Shown here piece after piece: positions 53,811 to 63,422 of a DNA stretch of 64,000 bases (positions are counted from its first letter, which is position 1; every line of letters begins with the position of its first letter). The position numbers and the translations under genes were made by a program. Under the pieces are notes generated by a model. It made no database searches, was not told the origin of the DNA, and saw nothing but the letters and a program-made list of their open reading frames with translations. This DNA is from Eutreptiella sp. 'Long Island Sound 2002' (taxonomy: Eukaryota > Euglenozoa > Euglenophyceae > Eutreptiales > Eutreptiaceae): the NCBI GenBank assembly GCA_964036045.1, contig OZ038385.1, forward strand, positions 1,922,001 through 1,986,000, written 5' to 3'.

Positions 53811-54753
53811 GACAACCCACTTCTCAGGTATGCCAGTGTCATCCCACACGCATGCATTGCGTTCGTGTTGGTTGCTTCGTCAAAACGTTAGGGTTGTCAA
53901 CGCTGTGTTCGTTGGGGGCTCGGGTGCTCCTCTCACGTGCTCTGCACAGGTCAAAACAGGAATGAAAGGTATGCCATGCGAATGGAGCGCGCAGCGCGCA
54001 CGTAGGGTCAGAATATGCGCTGTGCTTGCGATGCATGTGCCTAATTGAGGCATTCACACACTGTGACGTTTTCACTGTACCCCAACTCATCCTTGTTCTC
54101 TCTTCACAGGTAAGAAAAGAAAGTGTTTGTTCGTGTGTAGCCGTAGCGTTAAAGTAGGGTTGCTTAAAACGCTTAGGCTTGTTTATAACTCGCAATAGGG
54201 TTGTTTTGCGTTCGCTTCACTTCGGCATTCACACGATGCATGGTGAGTAAGGTAGGTTAGCCCAGGAGGAGCTTACCTCCGGGTTGAGTCAGTGGTTATG
54301 GTGCCGCCCCCCTTCCCTGCATGCGTGCACACGATGCATTAAAGGGTAGGCCACGCGATATGCGCACGGTAAACCTTGTTTAGGTTACCCAGGGGCTCCT
54401 CGGTACGTTCTTTAAGAGAACCTGAGGAGTCTCCTAAAGCCTGCTTGCTTGACAGGGGTTGTTTGAGGACAGCGTATTATAGGTCACACTGAGAAGCGTA
54501 TAATACGTGGAGTGTGGCTTGGTTCCTCAGCCGCAAACACCCCTTCATTGGCCTCTGTTGTACAGGTGGGAGAGGTTCAGGGTGATTGGTGCACGCAGCA
54601 GCTGCCTTCGGCGGCTATCCCATTTTTCTGCCCCAGCTAAACAGGGGCGCTGATCACACAATCAATTGACTGCGCCTCAGCCAGGAGTGGCGTGGGCAGT
54701 TCGACTCCATCGACATCTGCGCTGTGCACGCAACAAGAGCACCCCTTCCCTCG

Positions 54754-54757
54754 AAGC
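54754..54757. repeat. 4-bp target-site duplication of the miniature element, left
   Basis: AAGC, with its partner at 56,637-56,640. The uninterrupted relative at about 9,866 supports the pre-insertion sequence. Confidence 0.75.
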
Positions 54758-55314
54758 TGAAGCGGGTTCGGGGAGGTCCGCTAGACTCCCGCTCTGGTAC
54801 CGCCGGCCTCGTGGCCTTTTGCCCGAACTTAGCTGCATTGAATCATACCACTGGCAAACCCACTGTTTTGCGTCGTTGATTTTCGTGTTTTGAAACTCCT
54901 TTTGACTTTCTCCAAAACTGCCGACTCAGTCCGGTTTCTCGAAAATCCTCCAATGCTGTCTTCCATTAGCACAAGATACGGAGCAGAAACACCTTGTTAC
55001 GCAGCTTTGGCTCAGTGTTGCACAAATTCTTGTACGGGCCTTGCCCGCCCGGACACATCCTGAGCTGCAAAATGCAGGGAGGACAGAATGTATCAAAATG
55101 CATACAAAACACACAATGTATTTACATTTCGCAGTCAACGGGCGGCATATGCCCTTTTTTCTGTGATCTGACGCTGGCACGGGGATTGCGCGTCCCCTTT
55201 TGCGGCGCCTGCGGCTCGGCCTGCCAGTCTGTCGCCGGCCTGCCGACGATCTGTTGCCGAGCCTCTCAATAAGCCACTTGGTGGCCAGCAGGGAGGCATA
55301 CCGAATCTGCGTCA
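54758..55314 (-). repeat. 3' LTR of the miniature element
   Basis: 557 bp, TGAAGCGGG...GCGTCA, highly similar to 56,050-56,636 except that it has one copy of the 30-bp unit duplicated there. Confidence 0.88.
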
Positions 55315-55325
55315 CCCCCCTCCTT
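55315..55325 (-). promoter_or_regulatory. Polypurine tract of the miniature element
   Basis: AAGGAGGGGGG on the minus strand, directly before TGACGCAG, the start of the 3' LTR. Confidence 0.7.
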
Positions 55326-56049
55326 AGAAGCGGTTTGTGGCCATTTGCCGACACAACACACACTGCTCCGGGGAGAGGCGAGGCTCTCTGCGGATTAGTC
55401 TGGAAAGAAAATTCTACTGGATACCCCGTGAACCAAAGGTACACGGTTAACCACCGTGCCCAGTGTACACCAGGCACGGGTACAGAAATCCAGCGGCACA
55501 CTGCAGAACCAGGGTGTCACTCAAGCCATCACCTGGTCGCTGGGACGTTGTTGAAACTATTCCTGCTATATATATGGCCATTAGGGCCATACCCGCACGG
55601 ATGCTAAAAAAAACCTTAACAGATCTTATCTCCCAACCCAGTCTCCGTGCAGGTCTCATCCAGCGCCCTGATACGCTGGTCCTTCCTCTGTGTCTTGGGC
55701 CTGCATCTCACTGTAGAGAGCAGCACCCCCAGGTCTTGACATCGCCCGCACGCTCCGTGGCCTTCAACTGGATCCCCACGCGTCCAGTCTTCCCCCGTGC
55801 CTTGACGCGGCTCCAACAAACTGGTACAGCCGAGCAGGGAACGAACGTGCCGCGTCGAACTGGACGCTCGTACGCTGTGGAACTTACTGGGTCGGCACCG
55901 CCGTCATCAGCGATGGCGCCTCGCCGTTGGGGGCCTTCGCTGGCGCTGTCGCGATCTGCCGTCAACCCTGGTACGTACGCTGACACTGTTCGTCTCGGCA
56001 TATCTCCACGTATGGGCTGGAATGAGTGAACGTTGGCGTACAAGAATTT

Positions 56050-56636
56050 TGAAGCGGGTTTGGGGAGGTCCGCTAGACTCCCGCTCTGGTACCGCCGGCC
56101 TCGTGGCCTTTTGCCCGAACTTAGCTGCATTAAAGCATACCACTGGCAAACCCACTTTTTTGCGTTGTTGATTTTCGTGTTTTGAAACTCCTTTTGACTT
56201 TCTCCAAAACTGCGGACTCAGTCAAGTTTCTCGAAAATCCTGCCGACTCAGTCCGGTTTCTCGAAAATCCTCCAATGCTGTCTTCCATTAGCACAAGATA
56301 TGGAGCAGAAACACCTTGTTACGCAGCTTTGGCTCAGTGTTGCACAAATTCTTGTACGGGCCTTGCCCACCCGGACACATCCTGAGCTGCAAAATGCAGG
56401 GAGGACAGAATGTATCAAAATGCATACAAAACACACAATGTATTTACATTTCGCAGTCAACGGGCGGCATATGCCCTTTTTCCTTTGATCTGACGCTGGC
56501 ACGGGGATTGCGCGTCCCCTTTTGCGGCGCCTGCGGCTCGGCCTGCCGGTCTGTCGCCGGCCTGCCGACGATCTGTTGCAGAGCCTCTCAATAAGCCACT
56601 TGGTGGCCAGCAGGGAGGCATACCGAATCTGCGTCA
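56050..56636 (-). repeat. 5' LTR of the miniature element with internal 30-bp tandem duplication
   Basis: 587 bp. 56,211-56,240 and 56,241-56,270 are two diverged 30-bp units, while the partner LTR has one. The duplication arose after insertion, or the LTRs were replaced by recombination. Confidence 0.88.
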
Positions 56637-57673
56637 AAGCCCTAGCAGGGAAACGTGTTGTGACGTCCCTGTTAGGCAACAGTTGCTTAGCAGCACTGTG
56701 TGCTCTTGTCTTCTTCACAGGAGGGTCATTAGGACCCGAGACCTCATTGACAGCAACACCAAGTAGCGTGTGTAGGGGTTAGGGTCAGCAGGCCTGGCAG
56801 GAGTTGAGTGCAGGTGATGAGTGCTCACCCTGCCTTCGAAGGCCGGTGCTGGCGTTAGTGAGTGTAGTGTAGTGGTGTCTCCTGTCCCGCGTGCTTTTCC
56901 TCGTGGGCAGGGGAGTGCGTTAGCTTTTGGCCTGCAGCAAAAATGGGCGTTTTGTATGCCCTTAGCACACTTGGCCACCCCTCCCCTCTAGTAGGTAGGG
57001 CTTTTGCCGTCTTCACCCAAGGATAGGCGCCAGCACAGAAATTGGGCAGCATAGGAGTGGTAATAGTACCTGATTAGGACCTTCGGTCCAACGTCAGCGA
57101 AGCGCGGTCTCCGGGAGCCACGCCGGGGAGAGAAGTGCGACACACACAGACATACGTAGCACACATAGGGGTAAGGTAAACCCTGTAAGGACGGGTAGAA
57201 CCCCATGGGTCTGGACCAGTCAGGGGTCCTAACTGTGGGCTCGCTTGTCCCCAAGGAGGGAAGACACACCTTGCCTCATAACACCTTGCTTGTTATTCCC
57301 CCCTGGTGTAGTAAGCCACCGTTCTTCGTTGGCTCCCCAAGGTCATTACATCAGGGCAGTCCCCATGCAACACGTGGTCACCAAGGCATACACTCGCTGG
57401 GTGGCTGCAATCTCGATAAGCGGCCACCTGGCCCACGCTGGAAACCACAGGCATGGGTCTGCAGGGCACAGACAGGGTCAGTGCAGTGCTCAGTAAGCAG
57501 TAGTCTGTGAAAAACCAATGGCCTTCGGCCAGGGAGTGGTTGTCACGGGGGGCTAACGGTCCTGTCCTGCGATGCAATGCAGGGAAAACGGTAACAACTG
57601 CTCTTACACCCATACACAGGCACGTCTGCAGAAGAGTGCTCACTGCACCTGTCAGTAGACTGACACAGGGAAA

Positions 57674-59284
57674 TTAGTTTCGCTTTTTACGCTGGGACAT
57701 AGTCTCAGCACGGGTTAGGAGCTGCCCCTCGTTGTTCTCAACGAGGTAGGTGCGGAAGATGGGGTTGATACTCCCGTCTGGTTGTATGAAGGCTGACATA
57801 GGTTCCCAGGTCGCCTCAGATAGCCCATAGCCATCCCACAGGGTTAGGAATTTCCAGCCCTGTTTATACTCGTGGCAGGCAATACCTGCAGCCACGTAGT
57901 AACCATCGACTGCCATCTCATCGGCAGTCATCTCTTCGAGTTCGTCTGCCTCCTCTGCACTGGCAGCGTTCTCTAGGTCTATACGCTCGACCTCACTGTC
58001 GCTGAGGCGCCACTCATCCCAAGACAAATCGTCAGGGGAGTGATAGTGCCTCAACTGTTTAGGTGCACACAGCAGTTCACCACGTAGACGTTGACTGCAC
58101 CTTACATGGATCCTGGATCCATCTATCCTGATGATACGATAGGGTCCAAAAGCAGGGTCCTGTAGGCAGTTATGTGGCCAGGAGGGTAGGCGTGAATGGT
58201 GTACCAAAACAAGGTCATCAACCTTGAAGCTGGCAGGTCGCCGTAGGCGGTTCCGTCGGCTCAGTTCACGGTCGCGTATGTGTCTCAGGTTAGTCCCAGC
58301 CTGGTTAGCCAGTGACTGCTTGTGTTCCAGCCAATCTCCCACAGGGCTCTTGAAGTCCTCAGGAAAGGGGGTTTTGAAGAACCAAGCAGGTCGTCCTCCA
58401 TGGAACAGTTCGTGGGGGGTGAAATCCGTAGAGGAGCTCCGCTGTGAGTTCATGGTCAGCACTGCCCAGGGCACTAGGCGTACCCAGTCCTTGGTACGCT
58501 CCTGTTTCATCAGGATTCTTAAGTTTTGCTCCACCACACGGTTCTGTCTCTCACAGAGAGGGTTAGACGTGTGGGTATAGGGCACACCTGTGGTTACCTC
58601 CACGTTGAGAGCATTTGGCACTCGTTTGTACCACCTAGTGTCACTGCGGATGCATACATCCTCATCAGGATGCACCTGCTTAGGTGCTCCATAGGGTTCG
58701 AACCATTGTTCGACCAACATTTTCACAGTCTGCTCACCTGTGATTTTCTTATTGCAAGGGAACACACGGATGAAGCGAGATAGGCCACAGGTGACCACTA
58801 GGCAACTATCATAGCGGCCGAAGCGTGGTAGGCCGTGGATGAAATCCACGTAGAGAAGAGAGTTAGCACAATAGGGTATGGGTAAGCTGGAGATCAGGCC
58901 CCTATCCCTACTGTCGCTCTGCTTGCTGGCATGACAGCCACAAGCATCCACAATGGTCTGCATACGCGACCTCAGTTCAGTCAGGGTTAGACTAGAGTAG
59001 AAACACTCACAGAAGAATTCCACTGAGCGATTGGCGCCAGTGTGACCAGAACTGAGATGGCACCACTGTAGGCACCGATCCAGTCGTGCCTCAGGCACCA
59101 CAATTCGGTCCTCGTAGAAGAGGTACTGATTGTTTTTATACCACTGGTGCCCGTCAATGACACGGGGTTCGAGACCAGTGCTGAGGGTTTGGAGAATTTC
59201 TTTATACTCTGACTGATAGTTGGTTAGACTCCAACCCTCCAGGATTCCAGCAGTGCGCATGGACAGGTCAAGCTGGACATCCAT
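57674..59284 (-). CDS. LTR-B copy 2 integrase with chromodomain-like C-terminus
   Basis: An intact 536-codon stretch. N-terminal zinc-binding region with HLSSGHTGANR and CGCHASKQ. Catalytic core with YVDFIHGLPRFG (first Asp), HPDEDVCIRSD (second Asp at PDED) and SNPLCERQNR (Glu), giving a 35-residue spacing. A C-terminal part follows with GPYRIIRIDGSRIHV and a chromodomain-like stretch (WKFLTLWDGYGLSEATWEPM). It ends at TAA 57,674; the equivalent place in copy 1 is TGA 10,487. It follows the RNase H frame after an in-frame TAG at 59,288, so as read it is cut from the rest of pol. Confidence 0.9.
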   Translation of the reverse strand: MDVQLDLSMRTAGILEGWSLTNYQSEYKEILQTLSTGLEPRVIDGHQWYKNNQYLFYEDRIVVPEARLDRCLQWCHLSSGHTGANRSVEFFCECFYSSLTLTELRSRMQTIVDACGCHASKQSDSRDRGLISSLPIPYCANSLLYVDFIHGLPRFGRYDSCLVVTCGLSRFIRVFPCNKKITGEQTVKMLVEQWFEPYGAPKQVHPDEDVCIRSDTRWYKRVPNALNVEVTTGVPYTHTSNPLCERQNRVVEQNLRILMKQERTKDWVRLVPWAVLTMNSQRSSSTDFTPHELFHGGRPAWFFKTPFPEDFKSPVGDWLEHKQSLANQAGTNLRHIRDRELSRRNRLRRPASFKVDDLVLVHHSRLPSWPHNCLQDPAFGPYRIIRIDGSRIHVRCSQRLRGELLCAPKQLRHYHSPDDLSWDEWRLSDSEVERIDLENAASAEEADELEEMTADEMAVDGYYVAAGIACHEYKQGWKFLTLWDGYGLSEATWEPMSAFIQPDGSINPIFRTYLVENNEGQLLTRAETMSQRKKRN

Positions 59285-59287
59285 ACG

Positions 59288-60180
59288 CTAGAAAGCCTCT
59301 CTGGCGAGCGCCTCAGATCTCTCACCTATAAGCGCATCGAAGTTGTTGCCCGATATATAGTCAGACAGTTCATTCTTTATTCCGGGGATATGATGCACTG
59401 TCAGCCTGAACTGGCTCAGGAAAGTCCACCACCGCTTTAGCTTTGCTTTCTCTGGTGGTGGGCCCTTCTGAAAAGACTTCACAGGTTCCTGGTCACACAA
59501 CCAGACCATGGGGTTAGATCCCAGGAGTCGGGATTGTGACGAAAGCACCAACAAACCGGCCAGGAGTTCCTGGTCATAGGTGCTGTAATTGGAACGCGCT
59601 TGGTTCCATTTCCAATTCCAGTGTCCCAGTGGCACCAGTCGCCACTCACTGGTAGGATAGTCATGTTTCAACGAACAATCACGGTTCAGTCCATTAGTAC
59701 GATAATGGCAGTTGGTCAGTTCAGCGGGGTCAAGCTCCTGCCATTGGTAGATCGTACCACCCCCCCCTACATCACTGGCATCAGTGATCAGGACTATCCC
59801 GCCCTTAGGGCGGGGTACTCCCAGGCAGTTGGAGGAGGCAATCTTCTTCTTCAACTCCTGGAAATACTCTTCCTCTCTGGCGGTACACCACCAGGGAGTA
59901 GTTTTCTTGATTAGGTCAGTGAGGGGGGCAGGGGAGTAGGGAAAATTGTGGATGTGACGCTGATAGAAACTACAGGCACCCACAAAACTCTTCACGTCGT
60001 GTAGACCCTTCTTAGGGTCATCGCGAATCTGCATGTCCTGTAGGGGCTGCATCTTCGACGCAGCTGGTTTCCACCAACCATACCCCACGTCGAAACCCAA
60101 ATATTCCATCTCCTCGTTCATAAACTCACATTTTTCGAGTTTGATTCGGAGATGGTTTTCTTGACAAACAATGAGAAAAT
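59288..60180 (-). CDS. LTR-B copy 2 RT end and RNase H
   Basis: The frame starts inside the RT thumb region (VCQENHLRIKLEKCEFMNEE, GFDVGYGWWKPAASKM). It then has RNase H with IVLITDASDVGGGGTIYQW (Asp), YDQELLAGLLVL (Glu), WLCDQEPVKSFQ (Asp) and DYISGNNFDALIG. It connects to the upstream pol frame through one extra T near 60,178. It ends at TAG 59,288; copy 1 has a Ser codon near this place, so the stop is a recent lesion or read through. Everything needed for RNase H looks intact. Confidence 0.88.
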
Positions 60181-62477
60181 TCACGGAGGAGAAGGACATG
60201 GTCCTCTTGGGTATTAGTACCCAAACTCACGTCCTCGATGTGAGCTTCCATTTCTGCACCCCGAGAAATCAACTCCTGTACTAGAGGCCTGCACCTCAGT
60301 ATGTACAAAATTTTGTTCATTAGCTCCTGGAAGAGTGCTGGGGCATTAGCCACCCCGAAAGGCATAACCTTCCACTTAAAGACACGGCCCTTAGGGGTTA
60401 TAAGAGCCAGCAGCTCCTCAGCTGCGGCGGTTAGGTCTACCTGCCAGAAACCAGAGCGTTTGTCCATTTTGGTCTTGTACCTGCATTTGGCAATACGCTC
60501 CAGGGTATTTTCCATGTTAGGAATACTCCTTGAGTGGTTCTGGGCTTTCTTGCTGACCTCACCATATTCTACAACCACTCGTAGGGCGGTCGACCCTGGT
60601 TTGGCAACCAGGAAACAGGGACTGCAGTGATGGGGGTAGTCTCCCTTCTTATATTCTTCAACGAGGCCAGCATCTATACATTCCTGGATCTGGCGCTCGA
60701 TTTTATCAACCTGTTCCTGTGGAGCGGGATAGGGACGACGCCTCACTCGCGTCTTTTCAAATTCAGGTTTCAGTTTCAGGTCCATCTGGACCAGCTTTTT
60801 ACAAGAGAGGGGAGGCGGCAAGGCACCGAACACCTCCTCATAGGTTATCAGCAGTTTCTTCAGTCGGGGGTCAAGGTTAAGACTCTCGAGTTTCTGCAGG
60901 AAGTCCTCCTCAGCATGGAGGTTGCTCTTTCCATGTTCTTTTCTTTTCTGGGGATCAGCAGTTTCGGCAGGCTCAGAACCATCGTCCCACTCAGGGGAAC
61001 ATTGCTGCCCATAGTGCAGGGAATACACTAGCGGTATCTCAGGATCAGGCAGCGTATAGGAAACATCGTCCTCCTCAGACCAGATGGAGGATTTCCAGGT
61101 CTGTCTGAGGTATTGCAGCCGCTCTTGGCGCTCAATACTTTCGGCCTTCAGGTACAACAGCCGCCGGAGTTCCTGAGTGTCATGCTCAGACAATGGCATG
61201 TTATTAGAAGCAGGCCGCGCCAGAGCATCAGCACTCCGGGCCACGGGTTCACCTGTGTGCATAGGCTGCATGTGTAGCACTGGCTTTCCAACAGGGGAAG
61301 CGGGTTCAGAGGTTGACTCTAGATCTACCTCCTCTAGCAACAGCTGGGCTAGGAAGGCACTGTGTTTTAGGTCAACACAGCAGGCTTCAACAGGAGGAAT
61401 AGTGCTGGCGATCTCAGACAGTTGGTCGTCAGCATCCTCCTTTACAGCTGCAGGTTCCAGATAGCCATCAGGAGAGTCACACCCTGTAAGTGTGGCAGAT
61501 AGGTGCTCAGGAGATCGATTTTGGAGATCAGAAAGGGTCAGGCCACGATTTTCGGCCATGACCTCTTTCAGTAGCACCTGGTCTAGGTCACACAGGGGTC
61601 CAGGATTGAGAGATCCATCAACGATGGACAGGAAGCTGGCCATCTCAGGGGCCTGCATAGCTGTGTCTGAGTCCTCAGGCACATAGATGGGGCCATCGGG
61701 GAGTTGCACCTTTCCAACGGTCATTCGATCTAGCATACGTTGCCAGTAAGCATGTTCACCAGAGCAGCCCCAGTCCGGGGTGCACATGACAACCCTTCCT
61801 CCCTCATAAGCGATTTTGGTTAGAACCTTCGCGAGCAGGGAGAAGGGAGGGTTAACATACGCTAGGCCCATTGCTTTCCAGAAGAAACGGAAAGCATTGT
61901 TCAATTGTTTTGAGCAGTACAACTGCATGATGTGCTGTTGTTGGCTCGCAAACAATTCCACCTGGACCTCATCCAGGTTTACCTGAAGGGCCGCCACTCC
62001 ATTTTCAAGAACATGACGGGCCAATTGGTAGTTTTCAGTACGATAGTTAGTCTTGGATGCGTAGCGCAGCCCAGACTCTTTTCGTCCTGACAGCTCCAAA
62101 GGTACGGAGAACAGCCCACTGCCAAAGTCGCAGTGCAAAGAATAGGGGCGCTGGAGAGACAGCATTTTTACCTGGGGGTTTCTTCGTAGGAAGTCTGTAC
62201 CAATGACGATGTCAAAGGCGTCGGTGTCCAGCACTCTGCAGTGTTGGGTCAGGGTTTCGTCGCCCAGGCATATAGTCACATCGACCCCCCCCAAGGAATG
62301 GATGGTACGCCCATCTCCTGCTGTTATGGCCACGGTCTTAGTTTTCTTGAAAGTCTTTAGCAGGCGCCGGGCCACTAATGAAAGTGTTGCACCGGTGTCA
62401 AGCACCGCTCGAAAAACTTGATCCCCGATTTTCACGAGGATCCAGAAAACAAAGTCCTCCTCTTCGGAGCCGCCCCC
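60126..62477 (-). CDS. pol: LTR-B copy 2 pol: protease, MTase-like domain, reverse transcriptase
   Basis: Open from the gag UAG (62,478) to a frameshift near 60,178. Counting from 62,435: protease DTG at residues 13-15 with later VIGTDFLRR; an amino-methyltransferase-like segment at 157-240 (VQVELFASQQQHIMQLYCSK, AYVNPPFSLLAKVL, RVVMCTPDWG) with NPPF at 195-198; an acidic linker with LLLEEVDLES and SEEDDVSYTL; and RT with KTRVRRRPYPAPQEQVDKIE. RT goes on with CSPCFLVAKPGST, DKRSGFWQVDLT (first Asp), VMPFGVANAPALF and AHIEDVSLG. The active-site pair is HIDD in copy 1 but HIED here, a conservative change that would probably impair activity. The family is Ty3/gypsy-like in gene order. Confidence 0.9.
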   Translation of the reverse strand, partial: GGGSEEEDFVFWILVKIGDQVFRAVLDTGATLSLVARRLLKTFKKTKTVAITAGDGRTIHSLGGVDVTICLGDETLTQHCRVLDTDAFDIVIGTDFLRRNPQVKMLSLQRPYSLHCDFGSGLFSVPLELSGRKESGLRYASKTNYRTENYQLARHVLENGVAALQVNLDEVQVELFASQQQHIMQLYCSKQLNNAFRFFWKAMGLAYVNPPFSLLAKVLTKIAYEGGRVVMCTPDWGCSGEHAYWQRMLDRMTVGKVQLPDGPIYVPEDSDTAMQAPEMASFLSIVDGSLNPGPLCDLDQVLLKEVMAENRGLTLSDLQNRSPEHLSATLTGCDSPDGYLEPAAVKEDADDQLSEIASTIPPVEACCVDLKHSAFLAQLLLEEVDLESTSEPASPVGKPVLHMQPMHTGEPVARSADALARPASNNMPLSEHDTQELRRLLYLKAESIERQERLQYLRQTWKSSIWSEEDDVSYTLPDPEIPLVYSLHYGQQCSPEWDDGSEPAETADPQKRKEHGKSNLHAEEDFLQKLESLNLDPRLKKLLITYEEVFGALPPPLSCKKLVQMDLKLKPEFEKTRVRRRPYPAPQEQVDKIERQIQECIDAGLVEEYKKGDYPHHCSPCFLVAKPGSTALRVVVEYGEVSKKAQNHSRSIPNMENTLERIAKCRYKTKMDKRSGFWQVDLTAAAEELLALITPKGRVFKWKVMPFGVANAPALFQELMNKILYILRCRPLVQELISRGAEMEAHIEDVSLGTNTQEDHVLLLREFSHCLSRKPSPNQTRKM

Positions 62478-62480
62478 CTA
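62478..62480 (-). promoter_or_regulatory. UAG between gag and pol of LTR-B
   Basis: TAG followed by GGG GGC GGC TCC. Gag and pol are in one frame with nothing but this stop between them, which implies stop readthrough. No strong downstream stem is obvious by eye. Confidence 0.55.
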
Positions 62481-63243
62481 CTCCTCATCAGGGAACTTGA
62501 CATCCACCCCTGCAGCTCTGAGGGACCTGGCCATCCAGGCCAAGCGCCTTTTCTTGGAGTTATTCCCCTCAGGGGTAGCGTTATCCCCCTGGGGGAGCTT
62601 CTTGGGATCACCTGCGGCAGAAGGGGGTGTAGCAGCAGGAGAGGGTATAGCAACGGGCGCTGATGAGCGCCTCTGGGGGTTAGGGGGTCCATTTTTGCGA
62701 GCCCCCTTGCCACCTCCCTTACCACCTTTATCCCCATTCTGGGGGTTTTTGGTGGGTGTTTGGGTCTTCTGGCGTTCGGCCTCCTGACGCTTGAGTTTAT
62801 CACTCGCGCGTTTCTTTATGTGACATTCGTCTTCGTAGTGACGACGTTTGCCACAATAACCACAGGTGATGGTACACCTGAAATGATCCTGATGGGTCAC
62901 AGGTTTCCCATCCTTGGTATGCTGCTGTCGTTTCATCTGCAGCATACAGCAACTGCGTTGATCGCAGTCAGGGGCATGACAAGGCCCCCCCTTGTCATTG
63001 ACAGGTTTGCAGTAGAACAAAGGGGGTGTACCTGCCTCAGGTTTAACCTCATTCATGGCACATAGGTAACCCCTCCCTTTACCACCTCCCTGGTTGGCGT
63101 TAGTGGGATTTTTAGCCCCTTTCCCTTCGCCACGTTCGGGGGTTGGGTTACCCCCTCGACACTAGTGCTTCTTGAGGAATTTCTCCATGTGGGAGTCATT
63201 CTCCTTCTCAAAAGCTAGCTCAATCAGGAGGTCCACCAGTTTT
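62478..63243 (-). pseudogene. gag: LTR-B copy 2 gag, truncated
   Basis: The open stretch 62,478-63,056 has a Cys-rich part (CKPVNDKGGPCHAPDCDQ), a zinc knuckle-like CGYCGKRRHYEDEC, a Lys/Arg-rich linker and a Pro/Ala-rich tail ending KFPDEE at UAG 62,478. Upstream the same frame continues through TAG 63,162 to LVDLLIELAFEKEND and stops being recognisable at about 63,243, so the capsid part is missing. Beyond the UAG the frame goes straight into protease, as in LTR-A. Confidence 0.8.
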
Positions 63244-63422
63244 TATTCCGACGTGCGCGCGTGCGATTTGTGGGCCGATCTTTCTGACGCCTGCTAATCA
63301 GACAGGACTATTCCTTTTCCGTGCAGTTTCCGTTTTTTTTATACCATTTGTTACGGTTTCGGAACCTTCCAATTATACTGAGACCTTTGACTTCCGGTTT
63401 CACGCACTTTTGAATTTGCATC
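63244..63422 (+). other. Region upstream of the right-edge ORF
   Basis: 179 bp between the truncated LTR-B gag and the plus-strand ATG. It is AT-richer, with TTTTTTTTATACCATTTG near 63,335 and AATTATACTG near 63,371, either of which could serve as a TATA-like element. No support beyond sequence likeness. Confidence 0.3.

Larger units (their letters stand above)
54758..56636 (-). mobile_element. Miniature LTR retrotransposon (TRIM-like), 1,879 bp
   Basis: Two direct repeats, 54,758-55,314 (557 bp) and 56,050-56,636 (587 bp), both TG...CA, enclose 735 bp. They are flanked by the 4-bp duplication AAGC (54,754-54,757 and 56,637-56,640). A polypurine tract AAGGAGGGGGG next to the left LTR sets the orientation as minus. 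The interior has no recognisable gag or pol, so it depends on other elements. No TGG-type primer binding site is visible next to the right LTR. Confidence 0.88.
53811..57673 (-). repeat. 3' region (probably LTR) of LTR-B copy 2, split by a miniature LTR element
   Basis: 53,811-54,757 and 56,641-57,673 together are homologous in patches to 9,115-10,486 downstream of LTR-B copy 1. For instance GTCCCTGTTAGGC lies near 56,665 and near 9,891, and CAGAGAAATTGGG-like sequence near 57,033. The left border is approximate. No 5' LTR is present to define it. Confidence 0.6.
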
